A stretch of DNA of 9,115 nt from Victivallales bacterium (GTDB taxonomy: Bacteria; Verrucomicrobiota; Lentisphaeria; Oligosphaerales; Oligosphaeraceae), in assembly GCA_900769285.1 (NCBI GenBank), contig CAAGGB010000157.1:1-9115 (forward strand), given 5' to 3'. Made by a program: the position numbers and the translations under genes. Positions 1 to 5,754 of the stretch are shown in pieces; position 1 is the first letter of the stretch; each line of letters starts with the position of its first letter. The notes beneath the pieces are model-generated. The model did not search any database, was not told the DNA's origin, and saw nothing but the letters and a program-made list of their open reading frames with translations.

Positions 1-720
1 GACGTCGTCGATGCCGCCCTGCATGGCGCGGTCCATGGCCTCGGTGTGGTAGGCGTAGTCATGCTTGGGGCCGGTGGGATGGAGCTGCTCGTAGCTTTCC
101 TTGTGGTAGGTTTCCTGGAAGAGGATGTAGGTGCCGATGCCGGCGTCCTTGAGCTTGCGGTAGTTCTCGACGGTGGTGGCGGCGATGTTGACGTTGACGC
201 GGCGGATGGCGCCGTTCTTGTGCTTGATGTCGTAGATGGTCTTGATGGACTCGAGGATGTACTCGATGGGGTTGTTGACGGGGTCCTCGCCGCTTTCGAT
301 GGCGAGGCGCTTGTGTCCCATGTCCTGAAGGGCGATGACCTCGCGCCGAATCTCGTCCTGGGTGAGCTTCTTGCGCGGGATGTGCTTGTTCTTCATGTGG
401 TAGGGACAGTAGACGCAGCCGTTGATGCAGTAGTTGGAGAGGTAGAGCGGCGCGAACATGACGATGCGGTTGCCGTAGAAGTCCTTCTTGATCTGCTCGG
501 CGAGGGCGTAGATTTCGGCGTTCTTCTCGGGGATGTCGCAGTCGAGGAGGACGGCGGCCTCGCGGTGGGAGAGGCCCTTGCGGAGCCGCGCCTTGTTCAG
601 GATTTCGTCGATGAGCGCCTCGTTGTGGCAGTTTTCCTTGGCGTAGTCGAGGCTGGCGAGGACTTCCTCATGGTTGATGAATTCCTCGGCGTGAGGCGAT
701 TTGGGGTCGTAGACGGACAT
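1..720 (-). CDS. hydG: HydG, [FeFe] hydrogenase maturation radical SAM tyrosine lyase (N-terminal half; runs off left edge)
   Basis: HydG cleaves tyrosine with radical SAM chemistry to make the CO and cyanide ligands of the H-cluster of [FeFe] hydrogenase. Reading from the ATG at 720 the frame is open to the window edge, giving 240 residues of a protein that is usually about 470. The radical SAM Cys-x3-Cys-x2-Cys motif is at residues 98, 102 and 105 (CINGCVYC). It is followed by the HydG-type stretch CPYHMKNKHIPRKKLTQ, and later by ESGEDPVNN and ILFQETYHKESYEQLHPTGP, which I recognise from clostridial-type HydG. The start is supported by AGGAG nine bases upstream. The C-terminal part that binds the auxiliary cluster lies outside the window. 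It follows hydE by 71 nt on the same strand and is probably co-transcribed. ThiH is the nearest relative, but these motifs and the hydE neighbour favour HydG. Confidence 0.95.
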   Translation of the reverse strand, partial: MSVYDPKSPHAEEFINHEEVLASLDYAKENCHNEALIDEILNKARLRKGLSHREAAVLLDCDIPEKNAEIYALAEQIKKDFYGNRIVMFAPLYLSNYCINGCVYCPYHMKNKHIPRKKLTQDEIRREVIALQDMGHKRLAIESGEDPVNNPIEYILESIKTIYDIKHKNGAIRRVNVNIAATTVENYRKLKDAGIGTYILFQETYHKESYEQLHPTGPKHDYAYHTEAMDRAMQGGIDDV

Positions 721-791
721 GGTTCTCTGCTCCTGATGGGGTTATATGGGATAGAGTGGTGGGGAAAGCGCTGACGGGGAAGGGATGCGGC

Positions 792-1844
792 TCAGCCTGG
801 GGCGTCGCCCCGGGAGACGACGATGTCGCAGCCGATGGCGCGGAGCTGTTCGCGGAGGCGCTGCAGGCCCTCGGCCGCCTCGCAGCCGGAGTTCGCCTTG
901 TGGTCGTAGAGGGCGTAGCTGTCGCGGACCTCGCGGGGCGAGAGGTTGGGCATGACGACGTTGGCGCCGGCGAGGATGCCGCGCTCGCGCCCGCGAGGGT
1001 CGAGGGTGGCCAGCGCCGTGGTGGCCGGCAGCAGCAGCTTCGGCAGCGACAGACGCAGCAGCGACAGCAGCAGCAGCGTCGTCTCGATGCTGCCTGCCGG
1101 CTCCTCGCGGAAGGGCGTCGCATGATGGGGGATGAACGGGCCGATGCCGACCATCTGCGGACGGAATTCCTGGATGAAGTGGAGGTCGCGGGCGAGGCAG
1201 TCGGTGTCCTGGAAGGGCGAGCCGACCATGAAGCCGCAGCCGACCTGGAAGCCCAGCTCCTGGAGGTCGCGCAGGCAGCGCATCCGGTTGGCGAACGTCT
1301 GCCCCGCGGGATGAAGGCGGGCGTAGTGCTCGGGGGAGGCCGTCTCATGGCGCAGCAGATAGCGGTCGGCGCCCGCCTCGCGCAGTCGGCGGTAGCTCTC
1401 GCGGCTGCGTTCGCCGACCGACAGCGTCACCGCGACGTCGGGATGGTGCGCCTTGATGGCCTGGAGCAGCCCGCAGAGCCACTCGTCCGTGGCGTGGGCG
1501 TCCTCGCCGCCCTGGAGGACGAGCGTGCGGAAGCCGGCGGCGTAGCCGTCCTCCAGGCAGCCGAGGATCTGCTCGTCCGAGAGGCGGTAGCGACGGACAT
1601 CGCGGTTGTCGCGGCGAATGCCGCAGTAGAGGCAGTTGCAGCGGCAGAAGTTGGTGAACTCGACGAGCCCGCGGATGTAGATGACGTTGCCGAAGACGCG
1701 CTGCCGGACGTCGTTGGCGAGACGGGCCGCGTAGCCCTGGTCGTCGGGCGTGGCGCCGTCGAGGAGGCGCCGCCAGTCGGGAAGGTCGAGCCGTGCGCCG
1801 TCGGCGAGGCGGTCGATAAGGTGTCGTGCGGTCATGTCGGTCAT
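792..1844 (-). CDS. hydE: HydE, [FeFe] hydrogenase H-cluster radical SAM maturase
   Basis: A 350-residue radical SAM enzyme that acts in the cytosol with HydF and HydG to build the 2Fe subcluster of [FeFe] hydrogenase. The Cys-x3-Cys-x2-Cys motif is at residues 67, 71 and 74 (FCRCNCLYCGIRRDN), with one extra Cys at 69. Further HydE landmarks are LVLQGGED, LSVGE, GADRYLLRHETASPEHYARLHP, MVGIGPFIPHHATP, LPATTALATLDP and GANVVMPN. Length is normal for the family. The C-terminal region has a single Cys (GCEAA), so the optional second iron-sulfur cluster of some HydE proteins (three cysteines) appears to be absent. The frame is open far upstream to 2351, but homology starts near this Met. The ATG at 1844 overlaps the stop of the preceding gene as ATGA, which points to translational coupling. 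A second Met at 1835 is possible. Confidence 0.95.
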   Translation of the reverse strand: MTDMTARHLIDRLADGARLDLPDWRRLLDGATPDDQGYAARLANDVRQRVFGNVIYIRGLVEFTNFCRCNCLYCGIRRDNRDVRRYRLSDEQILGCLEDGYAAGFRTLVLQGGEDAHATDEWLCGLLQAIKAHHPDVAVTLSVGERSRESYRRLREAGADRYLLRHETASPEHYARLHPAGQTFANRMRCLRDLQELGFQVGCGFMVGSPFQDTDCLARDLHFIQEFRPQMVGIGPFIPHHATPFREEPAGSIETTLLLLSLLRLSLPKLLLPATTALATLDPRGRERGILAGANVVMPNLSPREVRDSYALYDHKANSGCEAAEGLQRLREQLRAIGCDIVVSRGDAPG

Positions 1845-2101
1845 GATGAGAGCTTGGCCATGAGGGATTTGGCGGTGACGCCGGGGAGCATGCCGATTTT
1901 GCCGCAGAGGGAGCTGATGACGTCGGCGGGCGCGTCGACGGCGACGCTGATGACGGCGACGTTCCGCCGCGCGTAGGGGAGTCCCATGCGACCGATGATA
2001 TGGCGTCCGTAGGCATGGAGCAGGTCGTTGAGGGGCCCGGCCGAGGAGGAGTCCTCGACGATGATGCCGATGAGGGCGAGGCGGTTGACTGGTTCGTCCA
2101 T
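1841..2101 (-). CDS. TM1266-type iron-only hydrogenase system regulator (ACT-like fold)
   Basis: A small protein of 86 residues matching the family found beside hydE/hydG in anaerobes and named iron-only hydrogenase system regulator (type example TM1266 of Thermotoga maritima). Recognisable features are an N-terminal beta strand LALIGIIVED, then LNDLLHAYGRHIIGRMGLPYARRNVAVISVAVDA, and a C-terminal SSLCGKIGMLPGVTAKSL. This is the pattern of a single ferredoxin-like ACT/NikR-C-type domain, and the length is typical. There is no DNA-binding domain, so how it regulates is unknown for the family; its role here is inferred from position. It is the first gene of the unit. Its TGA overlaps the hydE ATG. 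The ribosome binding site is weak (CAGG about seven bases from the ATG), which may matter given the structured leader upstream. Confidence 0.9.
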   Translation of the reverse strand: MDEPVNRLALIGIIVEDSSSAGPLNDLLHAYGRHIIGRMGLPYARRNVAVISVAVDAPADVISSLCGKIGMLPGVTAKSLMAKLSS

Positions 2102-2149
2102 CTGCGTGCCTGTTCTGATGGGTGGATCGTGAACGTTCGAAAAGCCTCC

Positions 2150-2196
2150 GCGCCGCGCAAAGCGGCGCCTGTCCCGACGGCGCCCCCGCCGTCGGG
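2150..2196 (-). repeat. Two adjacent perfect inverted repeats downstream of the leader terminator
   Basis: CCCGACGGCG (2173-2182) pairs with CGCCGTCGGG (2187-2196) across a four-base loop. Next to it GCGCCGC (2150-2156) pairs with GCGGCGC (2162-2168) across five bases. Both lie between the terminator-like hairpin and the start of the TM1266-type gene, so they would sit in the 5' UTR. Neither is followed by a long U run. Confidence 0.6.
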
Positions 2197-2263
2197 CGGA
2201 AGAACCGCGCCGAGCGAAGCGAGGCGTCCTTCGTGCCTTTTGTGGAAAGGCTTACGGGAGACG

Positions 2264-2302
2264 AAAAAAGCGCGTCCTGCCTCGTGTTGGAGGCGGACGC
2301 GC
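2264..2302 (-). terminator. Intrinsic terminator-like hairpin in the hydrogenase leader
   Basis: On the minus strand GCGCGTCC-GCCTC (2302-2290) pairs with GAGGC-A-GGACGCGC (2283-2270). That is 13 base pairs with a single bulged A, a six-base loop, and six U directly after (2269-2264). This is a textbook intrinsic terminator. It lies 163 nt before the TM1266-type start and 343 nt after the MATE stop. It could end MATE read-through, end a small RNA, or act as an attenuator for the maturation genes. Confidence 0.75.
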
Positions 2303-2481
2303 GGGGAGGATGGACGAGAGGTATGGCAGACACCCTGTCCCCTGACGGCATCAGGGGTTACAGACGTCTTGGCGGTGGCCGTTGCGGTGAGGGTGTTTGG
2401 CCCTGGGCGCTTCGGTGGAACGCTGGAGGTGGGTCTCGCCTTCCTCCTTGGCGCGTGGCCTCGGAGTCAGAACTGACATAT

Positions 2482-2509
2482 ACTATAACCGAAATCTCCT
2501 AGATTGCAA
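2482..2509 (-). promoter_or_regulatory. Sigma70-like promoter for the hydrogenase-maturation unit
   Basis: On the minus strand TTGCAA (2509-2504) is followed after 16 bases by TATAGT (2487-2482). It lies at the edge of the AT-rich island and points at the leader and the TM1266-hydE-hydG genes. Matches to the TTGACA/TATAAT consensus are four and five of six. Transcription would start near 2475. Confidence 0.5.
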
Positions 2510-2522
2510 CTGTTACAAAAAT

Positions 2523-2634
2523 GTCCACAAAAGACATAAAAAGCGCAAAATACACTTAAATTATTTATAATATTATTCTTTTGTTTATTTTGCGTGTTTT
2601 GTGGACTTCAAGATTTGCGTGTTTTGTGGACTTC
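2523..2634. repeat. AT-rich island with a 21-bp direct repeat and nested inverted repeats
   Basis: Two identical 21-bp copies lie at 2589-2609 and 2614-2634 (25-bp period). Each contains GCGTGTTTTGTGGACTTC. The core TTTTGTGGAC (2597-2606 and 2622-2631) also occurs inverted as GTCCACAAAA at 2523-2532. Inside that pair is a second inverted pair, GCAAAATA (2545-2552) and TATTTTGC (2586-2593). The stretch is strongly AT-rich in an otherwise GC-rich window and starts 11 nt after the MATE stop. It could be a set of regulator sites upstream of the hydrogenase promoter, or a long weak hairpin after MATE. TGTGGAC is only partly like a DnaA box. No gene is seen here. Confidence 0.6.
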
Positions 2635-2644
2635 TAGAGAGGCG

Positions 2645-4018
2645 TCAGTCTGTGGCGACGCGGATGGCCTTCCAGTTGCCCTGTCGGAGTCGGAAGATCC
2701 AGATGGGCGGAAGGGCGAGGATGAAGACGGTGGCGGCCGTCCAGATGGGATAGAGTCCCCAGTGGGTGTAGCCGGCGTAGAGGAGGACCGCCACCAGAAT
2801 GAGCGTGACGATGGACATCATGATGGAGGTCCAGCGCGTGTCGCCGACGGAATGGAGGCCGATGCTGAGGGCGATGTTGCAGGCGTCGCCCAGGCAGTAG
2901 ACGGCGACGAAGCGAAGGAGCGTCTTGCCGGTGGCGAGGACCTCGGCGAAGTCCACGGTGCCGCGGTTGCCGTCGGCGGAGAACATCATGAAGTACCATT
3001 CGGGCAGGAGCGCGTAGGTGGCGGCGATGGACATCATCCAGACTTCGCTCATGACGAGGCAGTGGCAGATGTAGGCGACGACCTCCTGGAATTCGCGGGC
3101 GCCGTGGCGCTGTCCGGCGAGGGTTCCCATGCCTCTGGCGAGGCCGATGATGGGCATGAAGGCGAGTGAGTTGAGTCGGAACGCGATGGAGGTGGCGGCG
3201 AGCTCCACCGTGCCGAGGCGTCCGATGATGACCAGGAAGAGCGTCCAGAGGGCGGCGTCAATCCACATCTGGATGCCGGAGGCGACGCCGAAGCGGAGGA
3301 GGCGTGCCATGATGCCCCAATGGAGGCGCCAGTGGTGGGTATGGTAGCGCTCGCGGGCGTCACGGCGGAGGAAATAGGCGAGCATGATGGCGATGGGGAG
3401 GAGTCCGGAGAGGACGGTGGCCAGCGCGGCGCCGGTCACGCCCAGCTCGGGAAAGCCCCATTTGCCGAAGATGAACGCGTAGTCGAGGACCACGTTCAGC
3501 ACCTGGCCGCTCATCTGCGCCGCCATCAGGCGCACATTGTCGCCACGACCGCTGAAGTAGCCGCCCAGGGACGCCTGGATGAAGAACACGACGTTCCCGA
3601 ACAGCAGCACACGCAGATACTCGGATTCCAGCGCCTGGACGGTGGGCGCGTGGCCGACCAGCCGGAAGAACGGCGCCGTCAGGAAGCCCAGCAGCACCGT
3701 CAGCAGCCCCGCCAGCAGCGACAGGTAGATGCCCTGCCAGTTCACGCAGCCAATCTTGTCCTCCTGGTGCGCGCCGATGTTGTTCGCCGTGATGACGCTG
3801 GTGTAGCCGACGATGCCGACGAACAGGCTCGACACCATCCAGGACACCATGCCGCCCATCCCCGACGCCGCAATCGCGTCCGGCGAGTACTTCGCCAGGA
3901 ACATCGCGTCCGCGAACTGCATGAACACCAGGCCCGCGTTCGACAGCAGCAGCGGCACCGCCAGACGCGTAATCTCCAGATATTTTCGTGGATTCAGCCA
4001 ATAGTCTCGTAACGTCAT
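2645..4018 (-). CDS. MATE family multidrug/cation efflux transporter
   Basis: An inner-membrane antiporter of the MATE family (NorM/DinF/MatE), 457 residues, the usual length. These proteins export drugs or metabolites in exchange for Na+ or H+. The N-terminal helices read YLEITRLAVPLLLSNAG and FMQFADAMFLAKYS, followed by GMVSWMVSSLFVGIVGYTSV and ANNIGAHQEDK. The second half repeats the pattern (FGVASGIQMWIDAALWTLFL, then GLARGMGTLAGQRHGA). About 12 membrane segments are evident. The substrate cannot be read from the sequence. The start at 4018 is chosen because GAGAGAGAGGA lies at good spacing. An upstream ATG at 4036 has no such site, and the frame beyond it (to 4207) is low-complexity. Leucine codons are almost all CTG up to about 3425 and then mostly CTC. 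The gene is preceded by a 335-nt non-coding stretch with its own terminator-like hairpin. Confidence 0.9.
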   Translation of the reverse strand: MTLRDYWLNPRKYLEITRLAVPLLLSNAGLVFMQFADAMFLAKYSPDAIAASGMGGMVSWMVSSLFVGIVGYTSVITANNIGAHQEDKIGCVNWQGIYLSLLAGLLTVLLGFLTAPFFRLVGHAPTVQALESEYLRVLLFGNVVFFIQASLGGYFSGRGDNVRLMAAQMSGQVLNVVLDYAFIFGKWGFPELGVTGAALATVLSGLLPIAIMLAYFLRRDARERYHTHHWRLHWGIMARLLRFGVASGIQMWIDAALWTLFLVIIGRLGTVELAATSIAFRLNSLAFMPIIGLARGMGTLAGQRHGAREFQEVVAYICHCLVMSEVWMMSIAATYALLPEWYFMMFSADGNRGTVDFAEVLATGKTLLRFVAVYCLGDACNIALSIGLHSVGDTRWTSIMMSIVTLILVAVLLYAGYTHWGLYPIWTAATVFILALPPIWIFRLRQGNWKAIRVATD

Positions 4019-4100
4019 AAAGGTCCTCTCTCTCATGAATGGGTCAGCGGACCGGAAGCAGTCCGCGGAAAGCTGGTCAGTCGCGGCCGGAGCTGACGCG

Positions 4101-4166
4101 AAAAAAAGGGTGCGTCGCGACCGCGCGAAACGAGGAAATTCTGTTCTTCTCGCGCAGTCGCGACGC
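4101..4166 (-). terminator. Strong terminator-like hairpin upstream of MATE
   Basis: On the minus strand a 17-bp stem (4166-4150 with 4128-4112; one U-G pair, GCGTCGCGAC/GTCGCGACGC at its base) closes a 21-base loop. It is followed by ACCC and then seven U (4107-4101). It lies 82 nt before the MATE start codon and about 190 nt after the Gfo/Idh stop. Either it ends the Gfo/Idh transcript late or it acts as an attenuator in the MATE leader. Confidence 0.65.
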
Positions 4167-4289
4167 CGTGATGCCTGTCGGTCAGACAGACAAAAGACGG
4201 ACTGCACCGGCGTCGACGGGCAGAGGCGGATGGCTGAGGCATCCGGTCATGCGGTCGTCGCCGGCGCAGTCGCGCTGGTGTCGTTGGCC

Positions 4290-4323
4290 GAACCGTCCGC
4301 GGCGCAGAGGCCGCGGGCGGTTC
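4290..4323 (-). terminator. 14-bp hairpin just after the Gfo/Idh stop (no U run)
   Basis: GAACCGTCCGCGGC (4290-4303) pairs along its full length with GCCGCGGGCGGTTC (4310-4323), with one G-U pair and a six-base loop. It begins 31 nt after the oxidoreductase stop codon. There is no U run on either strand, so it may be a processing or mRNA-protecting hairpin, not a canonical terminator. Confidence 0.4.
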
Positions 4324-4353
4324 AGGTCTCAGGAAATCGTGTCAAGGCCGTCG

Positions 4354-5475
4354 TCAGTCGCCGATTTCGCCGGGCTCGAGTCCGAGGGGCAGCGGAACGG
4401 GGCGCTCACAGGTGGTGGTGAGGGTGACGGGTGCGCCTTCCTTGGACGACTTGTCGAAGGAGAGCATGATTTCGAGGACGTGGTTGGCCAGCTCGCCGTT
4501 GACGCGGTGCTTGCGGTTGTTGCGGAGGGCGATGGCCATGTCGGCCGCGCCGATGGAGCGTGAGTTCTCGGTGTAGATGTGGGTGAGCGGGACGTCCTTC
4601 CAGCCGTCGTAGCCGGGGCGGAAGACGCGGACGGGGCCGCCGAAGGTGTTGGGGTCGGGAACCTGGAGGGAGCCCTCGGTGCCGTAGATTTCGATGGGCG
4701 CGTGGCCGTGCTTGTAGACGTCGAAGGAGGCGACGACGGTGATGAGCGCGCCGCAGGCGAACTCGATGACGCCGGTGAGGTGGGTGTTGACGGTGACGGG
4801 GTAGGTGCCGAACGGCTTGAGCCAGCTCTGGTACTGCTCGGCGACCTCGGGACCGATGGTACGGGTCTCGAAGCCCTTCTTGGTGAAGGCGGTGACGCGC
4901 TTGGCGGGGCCGAGCATGTTGACGAGGGCGGTCATGTAGTAGGGGCCGAGGTCGAGCATGGGGCCGGCGCCGTAGTCATAGAAGAAGGGGGCCTGGGGCC
5001 ACTTCTCGGGGCCACGGCCGAGGACGATGGCGGTACCGGCGAGCGGACGGCCAATCCAGCCGTCATCGATGAGCTTGCGGCAGGTCTGCTGACCGCCGCC
5101 GAGGAAGGTATCCGGGGCACAGCCGACGCGGAGGCCCTTCTCCTTGCCGAGGGCGATGACCTTCTGCGCGTCATCGAAGTCGACGCCGAACGGCTTCTCG
5201 CTGTAGGCGTGCTTGCCGGCGTTGAGGGTGTCGATGGCGATCTTGGAGTGGACCTGGGGCGGCGTCAGGTTGAGCACGATCTCGATGTCGTCGCGGGCGA
5301 ACAGCTCGTCGTTGGTCATGGCGGGAACGCCGTGCTTCTCCTCCTTGGCCTTGGAGCGCTCGGGGATGATGTCCGAGCAGGCCACGACCTCAATCATGTT
5401 GAACTTCTTGGAGGCGTTGAAGTACGTCTCGCTGATCATGCCGCAGCCGACAATACCTACCTTGGTCTTCTTCAT
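4354..5475 (-). CDS. Gfo/Idh/MocA family NAD(P)-dependent oxidoreductase
   Basis: A 373-residue soluble dehydrogenase of the Gfo/Idh/MocA family, whose members oxidise or reduce sugars, inositols and related polyols. The N-terminal Rossmann fold shows VGIVGCGMIS (residues 6-15), ACSDIIPER for the cofactor ribose, and the family's EKP motif at 93-95 (YSEKPFGVD). The C-terminal alpha/beta domain includes CAPDTFLGGGQQT and YDYGAGPMLDLGPYYMTALVNMLGP. In the latter, Asp175 is kept and a Tyr stands where many relatives have His. The precise substrate cannot be assigned. The start has GAGGA six bases upstream and is in frame with the Rossmann strand. It is transcribed away from the ThiE-HAD gene, and no sugar-catabolic genes adjoin it, so context gives no substrate. 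Length is normal. Confidence 0.9.
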   Translation of the reverse strand: MKKTKVGIVGCGMISETYFNASKKFNMIEVVACSDIIPERSKAKEEKHGVPAMTNDELFARDDIEIVLNLTPPQVHSKIAIDTLNAGKHAYSEKPFGVDFDDAQKVIALGKEKGLRVGCAPDTFLGGGQQTCRKLIDDGWIGRPLAGTAIVLGRGPEKWPQAPFFYDYGAGPMLDLGPYYMTALVNMLGPAKRVTAFTKKGFETRTIGPEVAEQYQSWLKPFGTYPVTVNTHLTGVIEFACGALITVVASFDVYKHGHAPIEIYGTEGSLQVPDPNTFGGPVRVFRPGYDGWKDVPLTHIYTENSRSIGAADMAIALRNNRKHRVNGELANHVLEIMLSFDKSSKEGAPVTLTTTCERPVPLPLGLEPGEIGD

Positions 5476-5520
5476 GGCTTGTCCTCAGATAAAAACAGAC
5501 GGGAAAACGACTCATGGCTC

Positions 5521-5542
5521 CGGCGCACCACGCGGTGCGCCG
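5521..5542. repeat. 9-bp perfect hairpin in the Gfo/Idh 5' UTR
   Basis: CGGCGCACC (5521-5529) pairs with GGTGCGCCG (5534-5542) around a four-base loop. It lies between the predicted promoter and the Gfo/Idh start, 46 nt before the ATG. The palindrome could be a dimeric repressor site or an RNA hairpin. Confidence 0.5.
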
Positions 5543-5601
5543 ACAAAGGCCCACCACAGACGCCACACGCGCCCCCCGGCGAGCCCTTATTGCATGGCGC
5601 T

Positions 5602-5629
5602 AATATAGACGCATTTCCTGTGAACTCAA
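5602..5629 (-). promoter_or_regulatory. Sigma70-like promoter for the Gfo/Idh gene
   Basis: On the minus strand TTGAGT (5629-5624) is followed after 16 bases by TATATT (5607-5602), in a locally AT-rich patch of the divergent intergenic region. It would give a leader of about 120 nt. The patch also reads TAATAT on the plus strand, but no good -35 for the ThiE-HAD operon is visible. No TPP riboswitch motif is seen before the ThiE-HAD gene. Confidence 0.5.
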
Positions 5630-5754
5630 TGCCGTCACGCCCATAACCCTCCATCACCGCGACTTTTTTTGTGCCGTGGCGGCCACCGTCCAGTCCTGCG
5701 TGCTACATTATGTCATCCGTCCCACGACTTGCCTCTCAGGAGCCACGCACACCC

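Larger units (their letters stand above)
2102..2475 (-). ncRNA. Candidate structured 5' leader of the hydrogenase-maturation unit
   Basis: About 370 nt with no convincing gene between a promoter-like element and the TM1266-type gene, on the same strand. In order of transcription it holds: a small hairpin (arms 2407-2413 and 2418-2423, one bulge); a nine-pair stem (2390-2398 with 2328-2336) that closes around a perfect 7-bp hairpin (CCCCTGA/TCAGGGG, 2339-2357); the terminator-like hairpin at 2264-2302; then two more GC hairpins (2173-2196 and 2150-2168). This layout fits a leader that terminates or reads through under some condition. I could not match it to a known riboswitch class: the strings CCGCAACGG and GTCTGCC are faintly like cobalamin riboswitch pieces, but the rest does not fit. 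It could instead be a separate small RNA ending at the terminator. Confidence 0.4.
4019..4353 (-). other. Gene-free stretch, probable MATE leader
   Basis: Between the Gfo/Idh stop and the MATE start I find no supported gene. It holds a 14-bp hairpin (4290-4323), a small inverted repeat CGGATG/CATCCG (around 4230-4250), the terminator-like hairpin at 4101-4166, and a 6-bp hairpin GCGGAC/GTCCGC (4047-4066) just before the ribosome binding site. A perfect TTGACA lies at about 4341-4346 on the minus strand, but no -10 sits at the right distance, so no promoter is called. Confidence 0.5.

Noticed and set aside
46..774. Long plus-strand open frame over hydG
   Set aside because: It is the reverse of the hydG codons, rich in Val/Asp/Gly, with no family features. 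hydG on the other strand has clear motifs.
756..1976. 406-residue plus-strand open frame over hydE
   Set aside because: Low-complexity Ala/Val/Gln product typical of an antisense shadow in GC-rich DNA. HydE is certain on the other strand.
1845..2351. N-terminal extension of hydE to 2351
   Set aside because: It would cover the whole TM1266-type gene in another frame and the terminator hairpin, and its residues match nothing. The first ten residues (MPSGDRVSAI) look like the start of the IclR-type protein at 8073 (MPSGDHVNSI). With no further similarity I take this as chance.
2351..2479. 42-residue minus-strand open frame in the leader, with several His residues (HPHRNGHR), as an attenuator leader peptide
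   Set aside because: The ATG lies at or before the predicted transcription start, has no ribosome site at useful spacing, and the His residues are not consecutive.
2300..2480. Cobalamin or Moco riboswitch in the leader
   Set aside because: Only short fragments (CCGCAACGG, GTCTGCC, GCCAAGGAGG) resemble consensus pieces, and their order and spacing do not fit. A covariance-model search is needed before naming a class.
2523..2634. Replication origin with DnaA boxes in the AT-rich island
   Set aside because: TTGTGGACTT matches the reverse DnaA box (TGTGGATAA) only partly, and no dnaA, dnaN or similar gene is nearby.
2589..2634. CRISPR array
   Set aside because: Only two direct copies with a four-base gap and no cas genes.
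5476..5754. TPP riboswitch before the ThiE-HAD gene
   Set aside because: The conserved CTGAGA and ACCTGATC-type segments are absent on the plus strand. Only a hairpin and a promoter for the opposite gene are seen.
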